A stretch of DNA of 64,000 nucleotides from UBA7328 sp002471345 (GTDB lineage Bacteria > Bacteroidota > Bacteroidia > Chitinophagales > Saprospiraceae): contig CAXGOB010000002.1 of the NCBI GenBank assembly GCA_964011275.1, positions 62,001-126,000 on the forward strand. Reading direction: 5' to 3'. Numbering within the stretch: position 1 is the first letter of the stretch; each line of letters opens with the position of its first letter. Of the stretch, positions 37,655 to 46,264 are shown in pieces. The notes under the pieces were generated by a model that did no database searches, was not told where the DNA came from, and worked only from the letters and a program-made list of their open reading frames with translations. Made by a program: the position numbers and the translations under genes.

Positions 37655-39250
37655 TTAGTACCCAGGATTTTGTGAAAGTGATCCTGCACTAGCTTGAATC
37701 TGATCAAATGGAATAGGAAAGATATTCACGTGATCTGGAGAAGTCGGCTTCTCCCACCATGTTCCATTAAATTCACCAAATCTGATCATATCAGTTCGTC
37801 TTACTGACTCAGCAAACATTTCTCTACCTCTCTCTGCTAAAAACTCTGTCGCGTCAATAGAGCTATAAGCTGAAACACCTGCTCTGGCTCTAAGTAAGTT
37901 AACATCAGGAAGTGAAAGGTTCCAATCACCAGCTGCTCTTGCTCTTGCCTCTCCTCTCATTAAGTATACATCTCCTAATCTTATCACAGGATAGTCATTA
38001 TCCATATCTGCCCTTCCTAATATCTTATATGAGAATTTAGACGGTCTTGCACCTGCTTCTCTCAAATAATTTGGAGCAAGTTCATTTAGCTGTGGAGTAT
38101 AGTTTAATACAATATCTCCATCATCGGCTGCAAAATCCAAAACTGCAGAGCCACCAAAGTCAGTCTGAGGTCCTACTAAGAAGTTATTTGCTCTTCTTTT
38201 ATCTCCTGCATCATAAGAGTTGTAAAACTCCTCTAAAGTCGCATAACCATTCCAAGGCTGTGAATCAAAGTTATAAGTAAATTGAGAAGAGTAATGAAGA
38301 TTCATCATTGCAAAATTCATCCCTCCAGCAGTTACTTCGTCATATTCAATTGTAAATATGTTTTCCACATTGCCTTGATTATTAGATGCGAATACTGCTG
38401 CATAACCTTCTAGTAAAGTAGGATCGCTGTCTACTGCAGGCCTCTTACCTTGGTTAGTTACTGTACATCCATCTCCACAAAGCTGATAAGCGCCGCTATC
38501 AATAATATATGAAGCTGCGGCATCAGCTTTATCATACATGGCTGTCCCTACATAAACTTCAGCATTTAAATATACTTTAGTCAAAATTCCAAGAGCAGCG
38601 TATTGGTTAATTCTGTACTCATTGTTATCCGTGCCAAGGGCACTATTCGATAAATCCATAGAAGCACTTACTTCACTTATTCCTAAAGCTGCTAAAAGCT
38701 CACTTTCAACAAAGCTGAATACAGCCGCCCTATTAGATTGAGGAGCGTCGCTGCCTGGTGTTGTAATTATTTTTACATTACCAAACAAATCCATTAATCT
38801 GTAATAGAAATATGCTCTTAAAGCTCTTATTTGTGCTTCTCCATTAGCATCAAGTCCTCCAGCTAATAGCTCATTACAAGTGTTGATACCACCATATGCC
38901 TGATTCCAACTATTGTTAAACATACCATTAGTAGCATCCCATGTATGCTGATGTAATTGTATAAGAATCCCACCATCAAACCAGTCACCACCTTTAGCTC
39001 CAATTACCATTTCATCAGTAGGTAATTCTTGGATAGAATAGTGACCAAAGTGACCAGCAGAGCCATCTCTCAATTTTCCAAAAGCACCAGCAAGTGCCCC
39101 TCCACCTCCTCCGGAACCACCGCCACCGATGCCTTCTAAGGAAATGTCATTTGTAATATCACCTACTAAATCTTCTTCTAAATCAGTACAAGAAAAAGTC
39201 AGTAGAAGTGAGAAAACAAACGTGAATAGAAGTGATATTTTGTTAATCAT
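37655..39250 (-). CDS. SusD/RagB-family nutrient-binding outer-membrane lipoprotein
   Basis: Surface lipoprotein that captures a ligand and forms the lid on its SusC partner. 531 residues: signal peptide with lipobox Cys21 (LTFSC), a glycine-rich linker (about 40-51), then the TPR-containing SusD fold with the RagB C-terminal region (RLGDVYLMRGEARAR and AERGREMFAESVRRTDMIRFG). It starts 20 bases after susC. The typical SusD C-terminus ending in NPGY is intact. Ligand unknown. Confidence 0.93.
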   Translation of the reverse strand: MINKISLLFTFVFSLLLTFSCTDLEEDLVGDITNDISLEGIGGGGSGGGGGALAGAFGKLRDGSAGHFGHYSIQELPTDEMVIGAKGGDWFDGGILIQLHQHTWDATNGMFNNSWNQAYGGINTCNELLAGGLDANGEAQIRALRAYFYYRLMDLFGNVKIITTPGSDAPQSNRAAVFSFVESELLAALGISEVSASMDLSNSALGTDNNEYRINQYAALGILTKVYLNAEVYVGTAMYDKADAAASYIIDSGAYQLCGDGCTVTNQGKRPAVDSDPTLLEGYAAVFASNNQGNVENIFTIEYDEVTAGGMNFAMMNLHYSSQFTYNFDSQPWNGYATLEEFYNSYDAGDKRRANNFLVGPQTDFGGSAVLDFAADDGDIVLNYTPQLNELAPNYLREAGARPSKFSYKILGRADMDNDYPVIRLGDVYLMRGEARARAAGDWNLSLPDVNLLRARAGVSAYSSIDATEFLAERGREMFAESVRRTDMIRFGEFNGTWWEKPTSPDHVNIFPIPFDQIQASAGSLSQNPGY

Positions 39251-39270
39251 TTTCTATAAAATTTATTTTT

Positions 39271-42240
39271 TTAAAAATTAATGTTAACACCTAGAGTTAC
39301 TGACCTAGATGAAAAATAGTTGTTTCGTCTGTCTAGTCCTGGTGAAAGAACATCCGCATTAGTACTCTGTACATCTCCATTACCAACAGATCCAAAATCC
39401 GACAATGATGGTTCAGGATCAGTACCTGTATAACTTGTAATAACAATAGGGTTTCTAAAGTTCAAAGAAAGTCCAATTGATTCCGCAGCTGTGCCAGGCA
39501 AAGTAAATGTTCTTCCGATTGTCAAGTTATCTAACTTGAAGAAATCAGCTTTTTCTACATACAAAGAACTAAATCTTGCTTCAGAAAGATTAGGCTCTCT
39601 AAGACTTGTATTTACATAGTTATAAGACGACTGTGATGCAATAATTGGCTCGTAGAATGCTCTAAATGTATTAACAAGGCTATGGCCAAAAGCACCTCTA
39701 AAGAATGCATTTATTGTCCAATCACCTATGCTAATTTGGTTTGTCCATCCTAATTCTAAATCAGGAATTCCATTTCCAAGAATTTGGAAATCTGCATTTT
39801 CATCTAGTGCTTGTGCTTGTCCAGTATTCAACTGTCCATCACCATTAATATCAGCAAGTATAGCATTGCCACTATCATCTACACCTTGGAAAACCGGTCC
39901 CCATATGTTTCCGATTTCTTCTCCTACTGCCACTCTGATTACATCTGTTGAGTTTTGTCCTGGTGCTCCAAGTCCTGCCCTTGTTTGAGCATCTAAGACG
40001 AATTCATCTAATGTGGTCTTGTAAGTAGAAAGCACAATACCCGTAGTCCAAGAGAAGCTAGGGTCGTTAGTCACATCGTATTCTAATGATAATTCTATTC
40101 CATTTGTAGATAACTGCCCTGCATTTTCCACTCTTCTATCTACACCAAATACAGCTACATCTACTGTTCTTTCTAATATGAAATCTTCTATCGTTCTATT
40201 GTAAATGTCTAATGTTGCTCCAAACCTTCCTGATGCAAATTCAACTCCCAGATTGGTTTCATTCTTTTCTTCCCATTTCAAATCTGGATTTGCTGCTCTA
40301 GCCAACGTCGTTGTAACTGAGCCATCAGCACCGTTATTAATAGTTCTGATCTCTTGAGATAATCCATTCTGTCCAGGAAGTGAACCTGTCACACCATATC
40401 CCAATCTCACTTTGAATAAGTCTACATTGTTAAGTGACAAATACTTATTTAAATCAACTCCTACTCCGAATGCAGGGAAAATTCCCCATCTATTGTCTAC
40501 ACCTAATCTAGTAGATCCTTCTCTTCTCACTGATGCATTCACAAAGATTCCATCATTGATAGTCAAATTAGCTCGTCCAAAGAATGCAATAATTTTGTCA
40601 TCAGGGCTAGCATTACTGTTTGCTCCAATAAATCCAGCATTCTGTAAATCCTGAGCAGTTTCAATAGCATTCGCAAAATTCAAATCATTATTTGGAAAAT
40701 CTCCAATTGAAAAGAAATTATCTACAAAATTATTCTGCTGAAAAGAATATCCACCAGTAATAGTCAAATCCATGTTGCTAAAAGCACCTGTATAAGTACC
40801 ATATGCTTCGTAAAGATCAAATGAATTCTGCTGGTTATAAAGATTAGCCAATCCTTTTCTGGTAGGAGAAGTAGCATTTCCTCTAAATAATGAAGTAGTA
40901 GGATAATACTGAAGTGTATTCAATGATACATCCTGCTGAGCTATTCTACCGGTGATTTTGAACTGATCCGTTATGTTATATTCTGCCGTTGCTCCATAAT
41001 TGAACTCTCTTCTTTCTCCACTATTTGTATTCTGTTGTATAATCGAAACAGGGTTAAAACTGTCAAATAGACCTAGAGTTTCAAAGTAACTTCCAAATTG
41101 AGCCCCATTAAATTGGAATGGTGCGTCAGCCCCTAAAATAGGTGCAGTGGGATTATAAATGACAGCATATCTCAATGCTTCTTGAAATCCAAATTCCTGA
41201 TCTCTATTTGTAAAAGATGAACTAAAAGACAATTTCAATTTATCATCCAATGCTCTTGTGCTGAAATTCAACCTAGTATTGAATTGATCAAATCCAGAAT
41301 TCTTTAATATCCCTTCTTGACCTCTAATGTTTGCTGAAACTCTGAATGAAGAAGATCCAAATCCACCTGCTGCTGCAATGTTATGTATTTGTTTTGAACC
41401 ATTTCTTGTTACTTCATCTACCCAGTCAGTAGTACTTCCTAGATCAGTACCTCCTGTATTAATGAATTCTGAAGCATTCATGACAGGAATACCATTAACA
41501 GCTTGGTCCAATGAAATCTGGCCATTATAAGTCAACTTCACTTTTCCATCTTTACCAGACTTTGTAGTAACCAATATAACTCCTGATGATCCTCTTGATC
41601 CATAGATTGCTGCTGCTGACCCATCTTTGAGTACATTGATCTCGGCGATGTCATTAGGATCCACATTATCTAATGAAGCTCCTACTATACCATCAACTAC
41701 AACAAGAGGCTCGGTGTTAGCTCCTACTGTAGAAATACCTCTCAATCTAATTGTACTCGGACTGTTAGGGTCACCACCTCTATTGTATACTTGCAAACCA
41801 GCTACCTTTCCTTGAAGTAACTGAGCAGGATCATTAATAGGTCCTTTGTTAAATTCTTCTTCACTTATTGTTTCCACAGCTGATGTTACTTCCTTCGATC
41901 GCTGGGTACCGTATCCAGTAACCACAATTTCATTTAGGAATTTTCCAGCTGCAAGAGTCACATCTAATGAAGATTGACCTCCTACGGCAATTTCTTGATC
42001 CGCAAAACCTGTGAAAGTAAACACTAATGTGGCTCCGTCAGCCACAGTAATAGAATATGAACCATCAATATCGGTAACTGTACCGTTTGATGTTCCTTTT
42101 TCTAGCACATTGGCACCAATAAGTGCCTCTCCATCCGCATCGATAACGGTACCAGACACAGTGGACTGAGCTATACCGAAAACCGAAACAAATAGAACCA
42201 TGGCAAAGGTCTGAACGACCTGAGTAAATAGTTTATTCAT
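39271..42240 (-). CDS. SusC/RagA-family TonB-dependent outer-membrane transporter
   Basis: 22-strand TonB-dependent importer of 989 residues. Order: signal peptide (1-25, FGIAQ), carboxypeptidase-like regulatory domain (26-105, GTVIDADGEALIGANV), TonB-box region with VTGYGTQ, plug domain (about 115-230, with IRLRGISTVG, NVLKDGSAAAIYGSRGSSGVI), and the beta-barrel. It moves a nutrient too large for porins into the periplasm using TonB energy. It pairs with susD directly downstream. A TATGTTTG box and a candidate LacI operator lie upstream. Confidence 0.95.
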   Translation of the reverse strand: MNKLFTQVVQTFAMVLFVSVFGIAQSTVSGTVIDADGEALIGANVLEKGTSNGTVTDIDGSYSITVADGATLVFTFTGFADQEIAVGGQSSLDVTLAAGKFLNEIVVTGYGTQRSKEVTSAVETISEEEFNKGPINDPAQLLQGKVAGLQVYNRGGDPNSPSTIRLRGISTVGANTEPLVVVDGIVGASLDNVDPNDIAEINVLKDGSAAAIYGSRGSSGVILVTTKSGKDGKVKLTYNGQISLDQAVNGIPVMNASEFINTGGTDLGSTTDWVDEVTRNGSKQIHNIAAAGGFGSSSFRVSANIRGQEGILKNSGFDQFNTRLNFSTRALDDKLKLSFSSSFTNRDQEFGFQEALRYAVIYNPTAPILGADAPFQFNGAQFGSYFETLGLFDSFNPVSIIQQNTNSGERREFNYGATAEYNITDQFKITGRIAQQDVSLNTLQYYPTTSLFRGNATSPTRKGLANLYNQQNSFDLYEAYGTYTGAFSNMDLTITGGYSFQQNNFVDNFFSIGDFPNNDLNFANAIETAQDLQNAGFIGANSNASPDDKIIAFFGRANLTINDGIFVNASVRREGSTRLGVDNRWGIFPAFGVGVDLNKYLSLNNVDLFKVRLGYGVTGSLPGQNGLSQEIRTINNGADGSVTTTLARAANPDLKWEEKNETNLGVEFASGRFGATLDIYNRTIEDFILERTVDVAVFGVDRRVENAGQLSTNGIELSLEYDVTNDPSFSWTTGIVLSTYKTTLDEFVLDAQTRAGLGAPGQNSTDVIRVAVGEEIGNIWGPVFQGVDDSGNAILADINGDGQLNTGQAQALDENADFQILGNGIPDLELGWTNQISIGDWTINAFFRGAFGHSLVNTFRAFYEPIIASQSSYNYVNTSLREPNLSEARFSSLYVEKADFFKLDNLTIGRTFTLPGTAAESIGLSLNFRNPIVITSYTGTDPEPSLSDFGSVGNGDVQSTNADVLSPGLDRRNNYFSSRSVTLGVNINF

Positions 42241-42304
42241 ACGATTATATCACTATTTGGTTAATTAAATTTTCTTAGTACTATCATTCTGTAAGATAGC
42301 TGGG

Positions 42305-42312
42305 CAAACATA
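42305..42312 (-). promoter_or_regulatory. Candidate susC -7 box (TATGTTTG)
   Basis: CAAACATA on the plus strand reads TATGTTTG on the minus strand, fitting TAnnTTTG, about 65 bases ahead of the susC start. No -33 TTG at 19-21 bases is visible, as often at activated Bacteroidota promoters. Confidence 0.45.
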
Positions 42313-42362
42313 AAGAAAAAAGGTCTAGGTTATAGTAAAATTATGTGTCGATTTTTATTATG

Positions 42363-42384
42363 CAAAGGTTTGCGCAATCATTTG
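42363..42384. promoter_or_regulatory. Candidate LacI-family operator
   Basis: A 22-base imperfect palindrome with a central CG, core TTGCGCAA (42370-42377); 9 of 11 half-site pairs match. Central-CG palindromes are the hallmark of LacI-family sites. It lies in the divergent region between susC and the LacI-type gene, about 50 bases upstream of the susC -7 box. Function inferred from position. Confidence 0.5.
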
Positions 42385-42521
42385 TGTTAAAAAAAATTAA
42401 CTTTACAGAAGAAATTAAGTCATTTGATTTATAGATGTCTTCATATGACATTTTTCTTTAATAATTAAGCCTGAGTCATTAAATGACAGGTAATTCTAAT
42501 TGAGATAATCATTTTTGTCGA

Positions 42522-43535
42522 TTGAAAAAGAGAGCAACTATTAAGCACATATCAGATTCTTTAAACTTATCTATCTCAACAGTTTCTAGAATTTTGAATG
42601 GAAAAGGAGAGTTTTCCGAGGCAACAAGATCATCAGTGCTTCAAGTAGCTAAAATGTTAGATTATAGAGCCAATAGCCTTGCAGTATCCCTAAGAAAAAA
42701 TGTACCCAACAAAGTGGTAGGCGTTATTCTTCCCCAAGTAAATCACTATTTTTTTTCTTCCATACTCAATGGAATTATGACATCAAGTCATAATCAAGGC
42801 TATATGGTAATGATAGGTGAGTCATTGGATCGATCTGATTTGGAAAAAGATTTAATCAACAATTTTTCTGATCACTTTGTAGCTGGAATTATTCTTGCGC
42901 CGTCTCAAGATAAAAGAAGTGCTGAGAATATTGTAAAAATGGAAAATGAAGGCATTCCTAATGTAGTAATAGACAGGACTTATCAAAGAATAAACGGAAG
43001 CTTCGTAAAACACGATGACTTCAAGGGGGCTTTCAATGCTGTCATGCATTTACTAAATCAAGGATATGAGAAAATTGGATTGATAAAAGGCCCAGATCGA
43101 TGTACCATCTCCCAAACTCGATTTGAAGGATACAAAAAAGCTTTTGAAGAAAAAGGAATAAAAATCAACTCTGATTTAATTGAATCTGCCAATCACACCG
43201 ATAAGGAAGAAGGTTATTTCCTCTTCAAAAAAATGTATGAAAAGAATAAACCTGGAGCTATTTTCACAATAACTGATATGCTTGCATCAGGTGTGTTTAC
43301 CTATGCTCACGAGCAAAATATAAATATTCCAAAAGACTTAGGTGTAATAGGATATAGTAATTCTCAGCTAGGTCAAGCCTTACAACCTAAGCTCACTACA
43401 GTAAATCAAAATGGCCAAGAAATGGGAGAAGTTGCACTATCCTATCTTTTAGAACAAATCAATGAGCCTACATTAAAAAGACAGCTTACATTTGATAGCG
43501 AGTTGATTATCAGAGAATCCTGCCTATCGAGTTAA
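42522..43535 (+). CDS. LacI-family transcriptional regulator
   Basis: A 337-residue sugar-responsive regulator: N-terminal LacI helix-turn-helix (TIKHISDSLNLSISTVSRILNG), hinge helix (YRANSLAVSLRK), and a periplasmic-binding-protein-like effector domain (VVGVILPQVNHYFFSSILNG through LGVIGYSNSQLGQ). Start is TTG at 42522. It is divergent from susC, the usual place for the controller of a SusC/SusD locus, and a palindromic candidate operator lies between. The effector is presumably the imported sugar or a breakdown product. Confidence 0.93.
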   Translation: MKKRATIKHISDSLNLSISTVSRILNGKGEFSEATRSSVLQVAKMLDYRANSLAVSLRKNVPNKVVGVILPQVNHYFFSSILNGIMTSSHNQGYMVMIGESLDRSDLEKDLINNFSDHFVAGIILAPSQDKRSAENIVKMENEGIPNVVIDRTYQRINGSFVKHDDFKGAFNAVMHLLNQGYEKIGLIKGPDRCTISQTRFEGYKKAFEEKGIKINSDLIESANHTDKEEGYFLFKKMYEKNKPGAIFTITDMLASGVFTYAHEQNINIPKDLGVIGYSNSQLGQALQPKLTTVNQNGQEMGEVALSYLLEQINEPTLKRQLTFDSELIIRESCLSS

Positions 43536-43543
43536 ATATAAAA

Positions 43544-43578
43544 AAGCCTTGAGTTTTGATCAACCCAAGGCTTCTTTT
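43544..43578. terminator. Bidirectional terminator between LacI gene and MFS gene
   Basis: AAGCCTTG (43544-43551) pairs with CAAGGCTT (43566-43573), extended by GTT/AAC, with A-rich sequence before and CTTTTAAG after. It serves both convergent genes. Confidence 0.8.
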
Positions 43579-43600
43579 AAGATTTATTGATTTAAAATTA

Positions 43601-44842
43601 TTAGTGCGCTTCTCCAGATGCCCTATAGCTTTTGGTCCAAAAATATAGAATAGCGAAAAGTACTATTAAAATAGCTGGAAATGATATCATTGTTGTCAAA
43701 GTTTCCTGACCAACAAATAGTTCTAAATCATTTCCAGTAAGATTCTGAGTTTCCCCTATAGAACGATTTCCATCTATCCATCTTCCAATAATAGGCTGCA
43801 TAAAATAAGATGAAAGCATACCTACAGCTCCCACAATCGACATGCCAAGCGCCCCACTTTTAGGGATATAATCAGCTATAAAACCAATCATATTAGGCCA
43901 AAAATATGCTACTCCTAAAGCGAATACGATAGCAACTCCATATACAGCCGTACCTGTAATCTGAGTGAATAAGAACAATCCTAATGTCGCCAAAATAGCC
44001 GAACCCAGAAGAACTCCTGGAGTATTAAACCGATGTACAATATCACCACCAAAGTACCTCGCTATTGCCATTGTTCCAGTGATAAGTGCTAAAACAAGCA
44101 TAGGCGCAGCTCCACTGCTACTGAGTATCAATTCTACCCATTGTGTAGGTCCAAATTCCGACTGTGCCGTGAACCACATGCAAACCATCATAAATATGAA
44201 TAGAGGTGATAACATCGCCTTGAAATTTCCTGACAATGTTCCTGCTTCTTGTACCTTAGCCTTTGGCCAATCCTCGCCCCAAAACAGATATGCATAGATT
44301 ATTGTTGGAATAAGAATAATCCATATTTGAGATTGCCAACTCATTCCAGCTCCAGTCATAAAATAGGAAATCAAACTTCCTAAGACGATACCTCCGGGGA
44401 ACCACATATGAAATCGATTCATCATTTTACTCATGGCATTACCTTCGTAAGTGTCAGCAATCATCGGATTACATGCCGCCTCAGTACACCCATTTCCTAA
44501 ACCAATCAGAAATGTAGACAACATTAAAATTCCATAACTTGAGGCATAAATTGTAAGAAGAATTCCTACTGCGTGAGCAAAAAATGCAAATTGCATAATT
44601 CTTTTACCACCGACGGTATGGTATATAAGCCCTCCCACTACCATTGAGATAGGAAAACCAAAAAACCACATTGAGTTTATTTGTCCAAGTTGCTCAGCTG
44701 ATAAGCTAAGTTGTTCTCCTAGTTGTGGTAATATTCCAGCTCTAATACTAAAAGATAGAGCAGTAGTAATCAAAGCAAAACAGCTTCCTAAAAAAAGCTT
44801 TTTGGGATTGATTCCTGCAAGATTAGATGCATTGTCATTCAT
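43601..44842 (-). CDS. MFS transporter, sugar-type
   Basis: Inner-membrane major-facilitator protein of 413 residues with about 12 helices; the motif GGLIYHTVGGKRIM after helix 2 resembles the MFS loop-2/3 signature, and the pattern GNGCTEAACNPMIAD is typical of sugar-family MFS proteins in PUL-like loci. It likely carries the monosaccharide or small glycoside taken up via SusC into the cytoplasm. It follows the DUF1080 gene by 21 bases on the same strand, suggesting an operon. Substrate is inference. Confidence 0.83.
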   Translation of the reverse strand: MNDNASNLAGINPKKLFLGSCFALITTALSFSIRAGILPQLGEQLSLSAEQLGQINSMWFFGFPISMVVGGLIYHTVGGKRIMQFAFFAHAVGILLTIYASSYGILMLSTFLIGLGNGCTEAACNPMIADTYEGNAMSKMMNRFHMWFPGGIVLGSLISYFMTGAGMSWQSQIWIILIPTIIYAYLFWGEDWPKAKVQEAGTLSGNFKAMLSPLFIFMMVCMWFTAQSEFGPTQWVELILSSSGAAPMLVLALITGTMAIARYFGGDIVHRFNTPGVLLGSAILATLGLFLFTQITGTAVYGVAIVFALGVAYFWPNMIGFIADYIPKSGALGMSIVGAVGMLSSYFMQPIIGRWIDGNRSIGETQNLTGNDLELFVGQETLTTMISFPAILIVLFAILYFWTKSYRASGEAH

Positions 44843-44863
44843 ATGTTTATTGTTTAATCCGTT

Positions 44864-45589
44864 TTATAATGTTTTGATTTTAATATTTCTAAACCATATT
44901 TGATCTCCATGATCTTGAAGAGCAATATGTCCACTTTTAAAAGATCCAAAGCCACTCCAATCTTTGAATTTACTGCTTGACACTAACTCGTTCCATGCCT
45001 CATTGTGCATTTGAAATTCAACAACTTTAGTGTCATTTTGCCAAAACTCATATCTAGTATCCTTTGATTTGATCATAATAGAATTCCATTCTCCGGCAGG
45101 CTTCACATTGACAACACTTGTCTCTATCATATCATACAAATCTCCTGCACGATGAGTTACAATTTTTCCATCAGGGTGACATGAGTTGTCCAGTATTTGC
45201 ATCTCGGGACCTGTACTATAAGGTGCATGATAGTCATCACTTTCTTGCACATTGTACATAATTCCACTATTACCACATTCTGATATTTTCCAATCAAGGT
45301 GAAACTCAAAATTCTCAAAAGTAGCTTTAGTCATTATATCTCCTTTGTCCTCTTGAGAGGGGTCAAACATCAATTCTCCATTGTCCTGAATACTCCAAGC
45401 AGCACCAATATTGTCCTTTTTCCATCCCTTCCATGCATCTGTAGAACTGCCATCAAATAAACTAATCCACTCATTAACTTCTTCTTGCTGATCATCCTGA
45501 TTAGCCTCTGTTGTTGGTTTGTTATCGTTCTTACAAGATAATAATGCACAGCCAAGCATCAAGGCGAATATATATTTTTCCATTTTCAT
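44864..45589 (-). CDS. DUF1080 (3-keto-disaccharide hydrolase-type) lipoprotein
   Basis: Lipoprotein of 241 residues: lipobox at LLSC, then a concanavalin-like DUF1080 domain (WISLFDGSSTDAWKGW, FHLDWKISECGNSGIMYNV, MQILDNSCHPDGK, GHIALQDHGDQIWFRNIKIK). DUF1080 proteins have been shown to hydrolyse 3-keto-glycosides. The longer frame (to 45733) lacks a signal peptide and would overlap the divergent HemJ gene, so the ATG at 45589 is chosen (45583 is also possible). It is first in an operon with the MFS transporter. Confidence 0.87.
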   Translation of the reverse strand: MKMEKYIFALMLGCALLSCKNDNKPTTEANQDDQQEEVNEWISLFDGSSTDAWKGWKKDNIGAAWSIQDNGELMFDPSQEDKGDIMTKATFENFEFHLDWKISECGNSGIMYNVQESDDYHAPYSTGPEMQILDNSCHPDGKIVTHRAGDLYDMIETSVVNVKPAGEWNSIMIKSKDTRYEFWQNDTKVVEFQMHNEAWNELVSSSKFKDWSGFGSFKSGHIALQDHGDQIWFRNIKIKTL

Positions 45590-45681
45590 TTTTTGTAAAT
45601 ATAGATTTTGTGATTGAATTGACGAAAACGAAGAGCAATTATATATTTTAGATTGATCATCAGAATTGAAGTGGATAGACC

Positions 45682-45689
45682 TATTTTTG
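45682..45689 (+). promoter_or_regulatory. Candidate -7 box (TATTTTTG) close to the HemJ start
   Basis: TATTTTTG fits TAnnTTTG and ends six bases before the ATG at 45696, so any transcript from it would have almost no leader. No -33 TTG with 19-21 spacing is seen. Confidence 0.35.
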
Positions 45690-45695
45690 ACCAAT

Positions 45696-46262
45696 ATGCA
45701 AGAATTACTTACTAATCTTCTTCCCTTATTCAAGGCTTTTCACATTATCGGATTTGTGGCTTGGTTTGCCGGAATGTTTTACCTAGTACGACTGTTTGTA
45801 TACCATACAGAAGCCTTTGACAAAAAAGATCCTGACCGCAATATTCTTGTAAAAGAATTTAATGCTATGGAATGGCGAGTGTATAAGATCATTTGTAATC
45901 CAGGGATGAGTATTACATGGATTTTTGGAATCCTTATGTTATTTTGTTACGGGTTAGATTGGTTAGCAGTACAACCATGGTTGCATCTCAAATTAATTTT
46001 AGTTTTTTTACTTACAGGGTACCATCATTACAATAAAAAGATCATTAAAAAATTGGAAAATGAAATTAGGGTAATGACCTCCCAAAAATTTAGACTCTAT
46101 AATGAAGTGCCTTCTATTTTCCTATTGGCAATTGTAATTTTGGCTGTTTATAAAAATGGATTGAATTATATATACGCTATTGTTGGTGTCCTGCTATTTG
46201 TATTGTTATTAGTTATTTTCACTAAGGTTTATAAAAATATACGCGAAAGAAAAACTAACTAA
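45696..46262 (+). CDS. hemJ: HemJ-type protoporphyrinogen IX oxidase
   Basis: Integral inner-membrane protein of 188 residues converting protoporphyrinogen IX to protoporphyrin IX in heme synthesis. Family features: AFHIIGFVAWFAGMFYLVRLFVYH with the conserved His, the MEWRVYKIICNPGMSITWIFG stretch, and WLHLKLILV. The start is the ATG at 45696; a TTG 30 bases upstream would add ten residues of no family similarity. The SRPBCC-GyrI gene follows after two bases. Confidence 0.9.
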   Translation: MQELLTNLLPLFKAFHIIGFVAWFAGMFYLVRLFVYHTEAFDKKDPDRNILVKEFNAMEWRVYKIICNPGMSITWIFGILMLFCYGLDWLAVQPWLHLKLILVFLLTGYHHYNKKIIKKLENEIRVMTSQKFRLYNEVPSIFLLAIVILAVYKNGLNYIYAIVGVLLFVLLLVIFTKVYKNIRERKTN

Positions 46263-46264
46263 AA

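Noticed and set aside
44864..45733. Longer DUF1080 reading frame of 289 codons
   Set aside because: The added N-terminus lacks a signal peptide, while the internal ATG at 45589 gives a clean lipobox leader; the long form also overlaps the divergent HemJ region.
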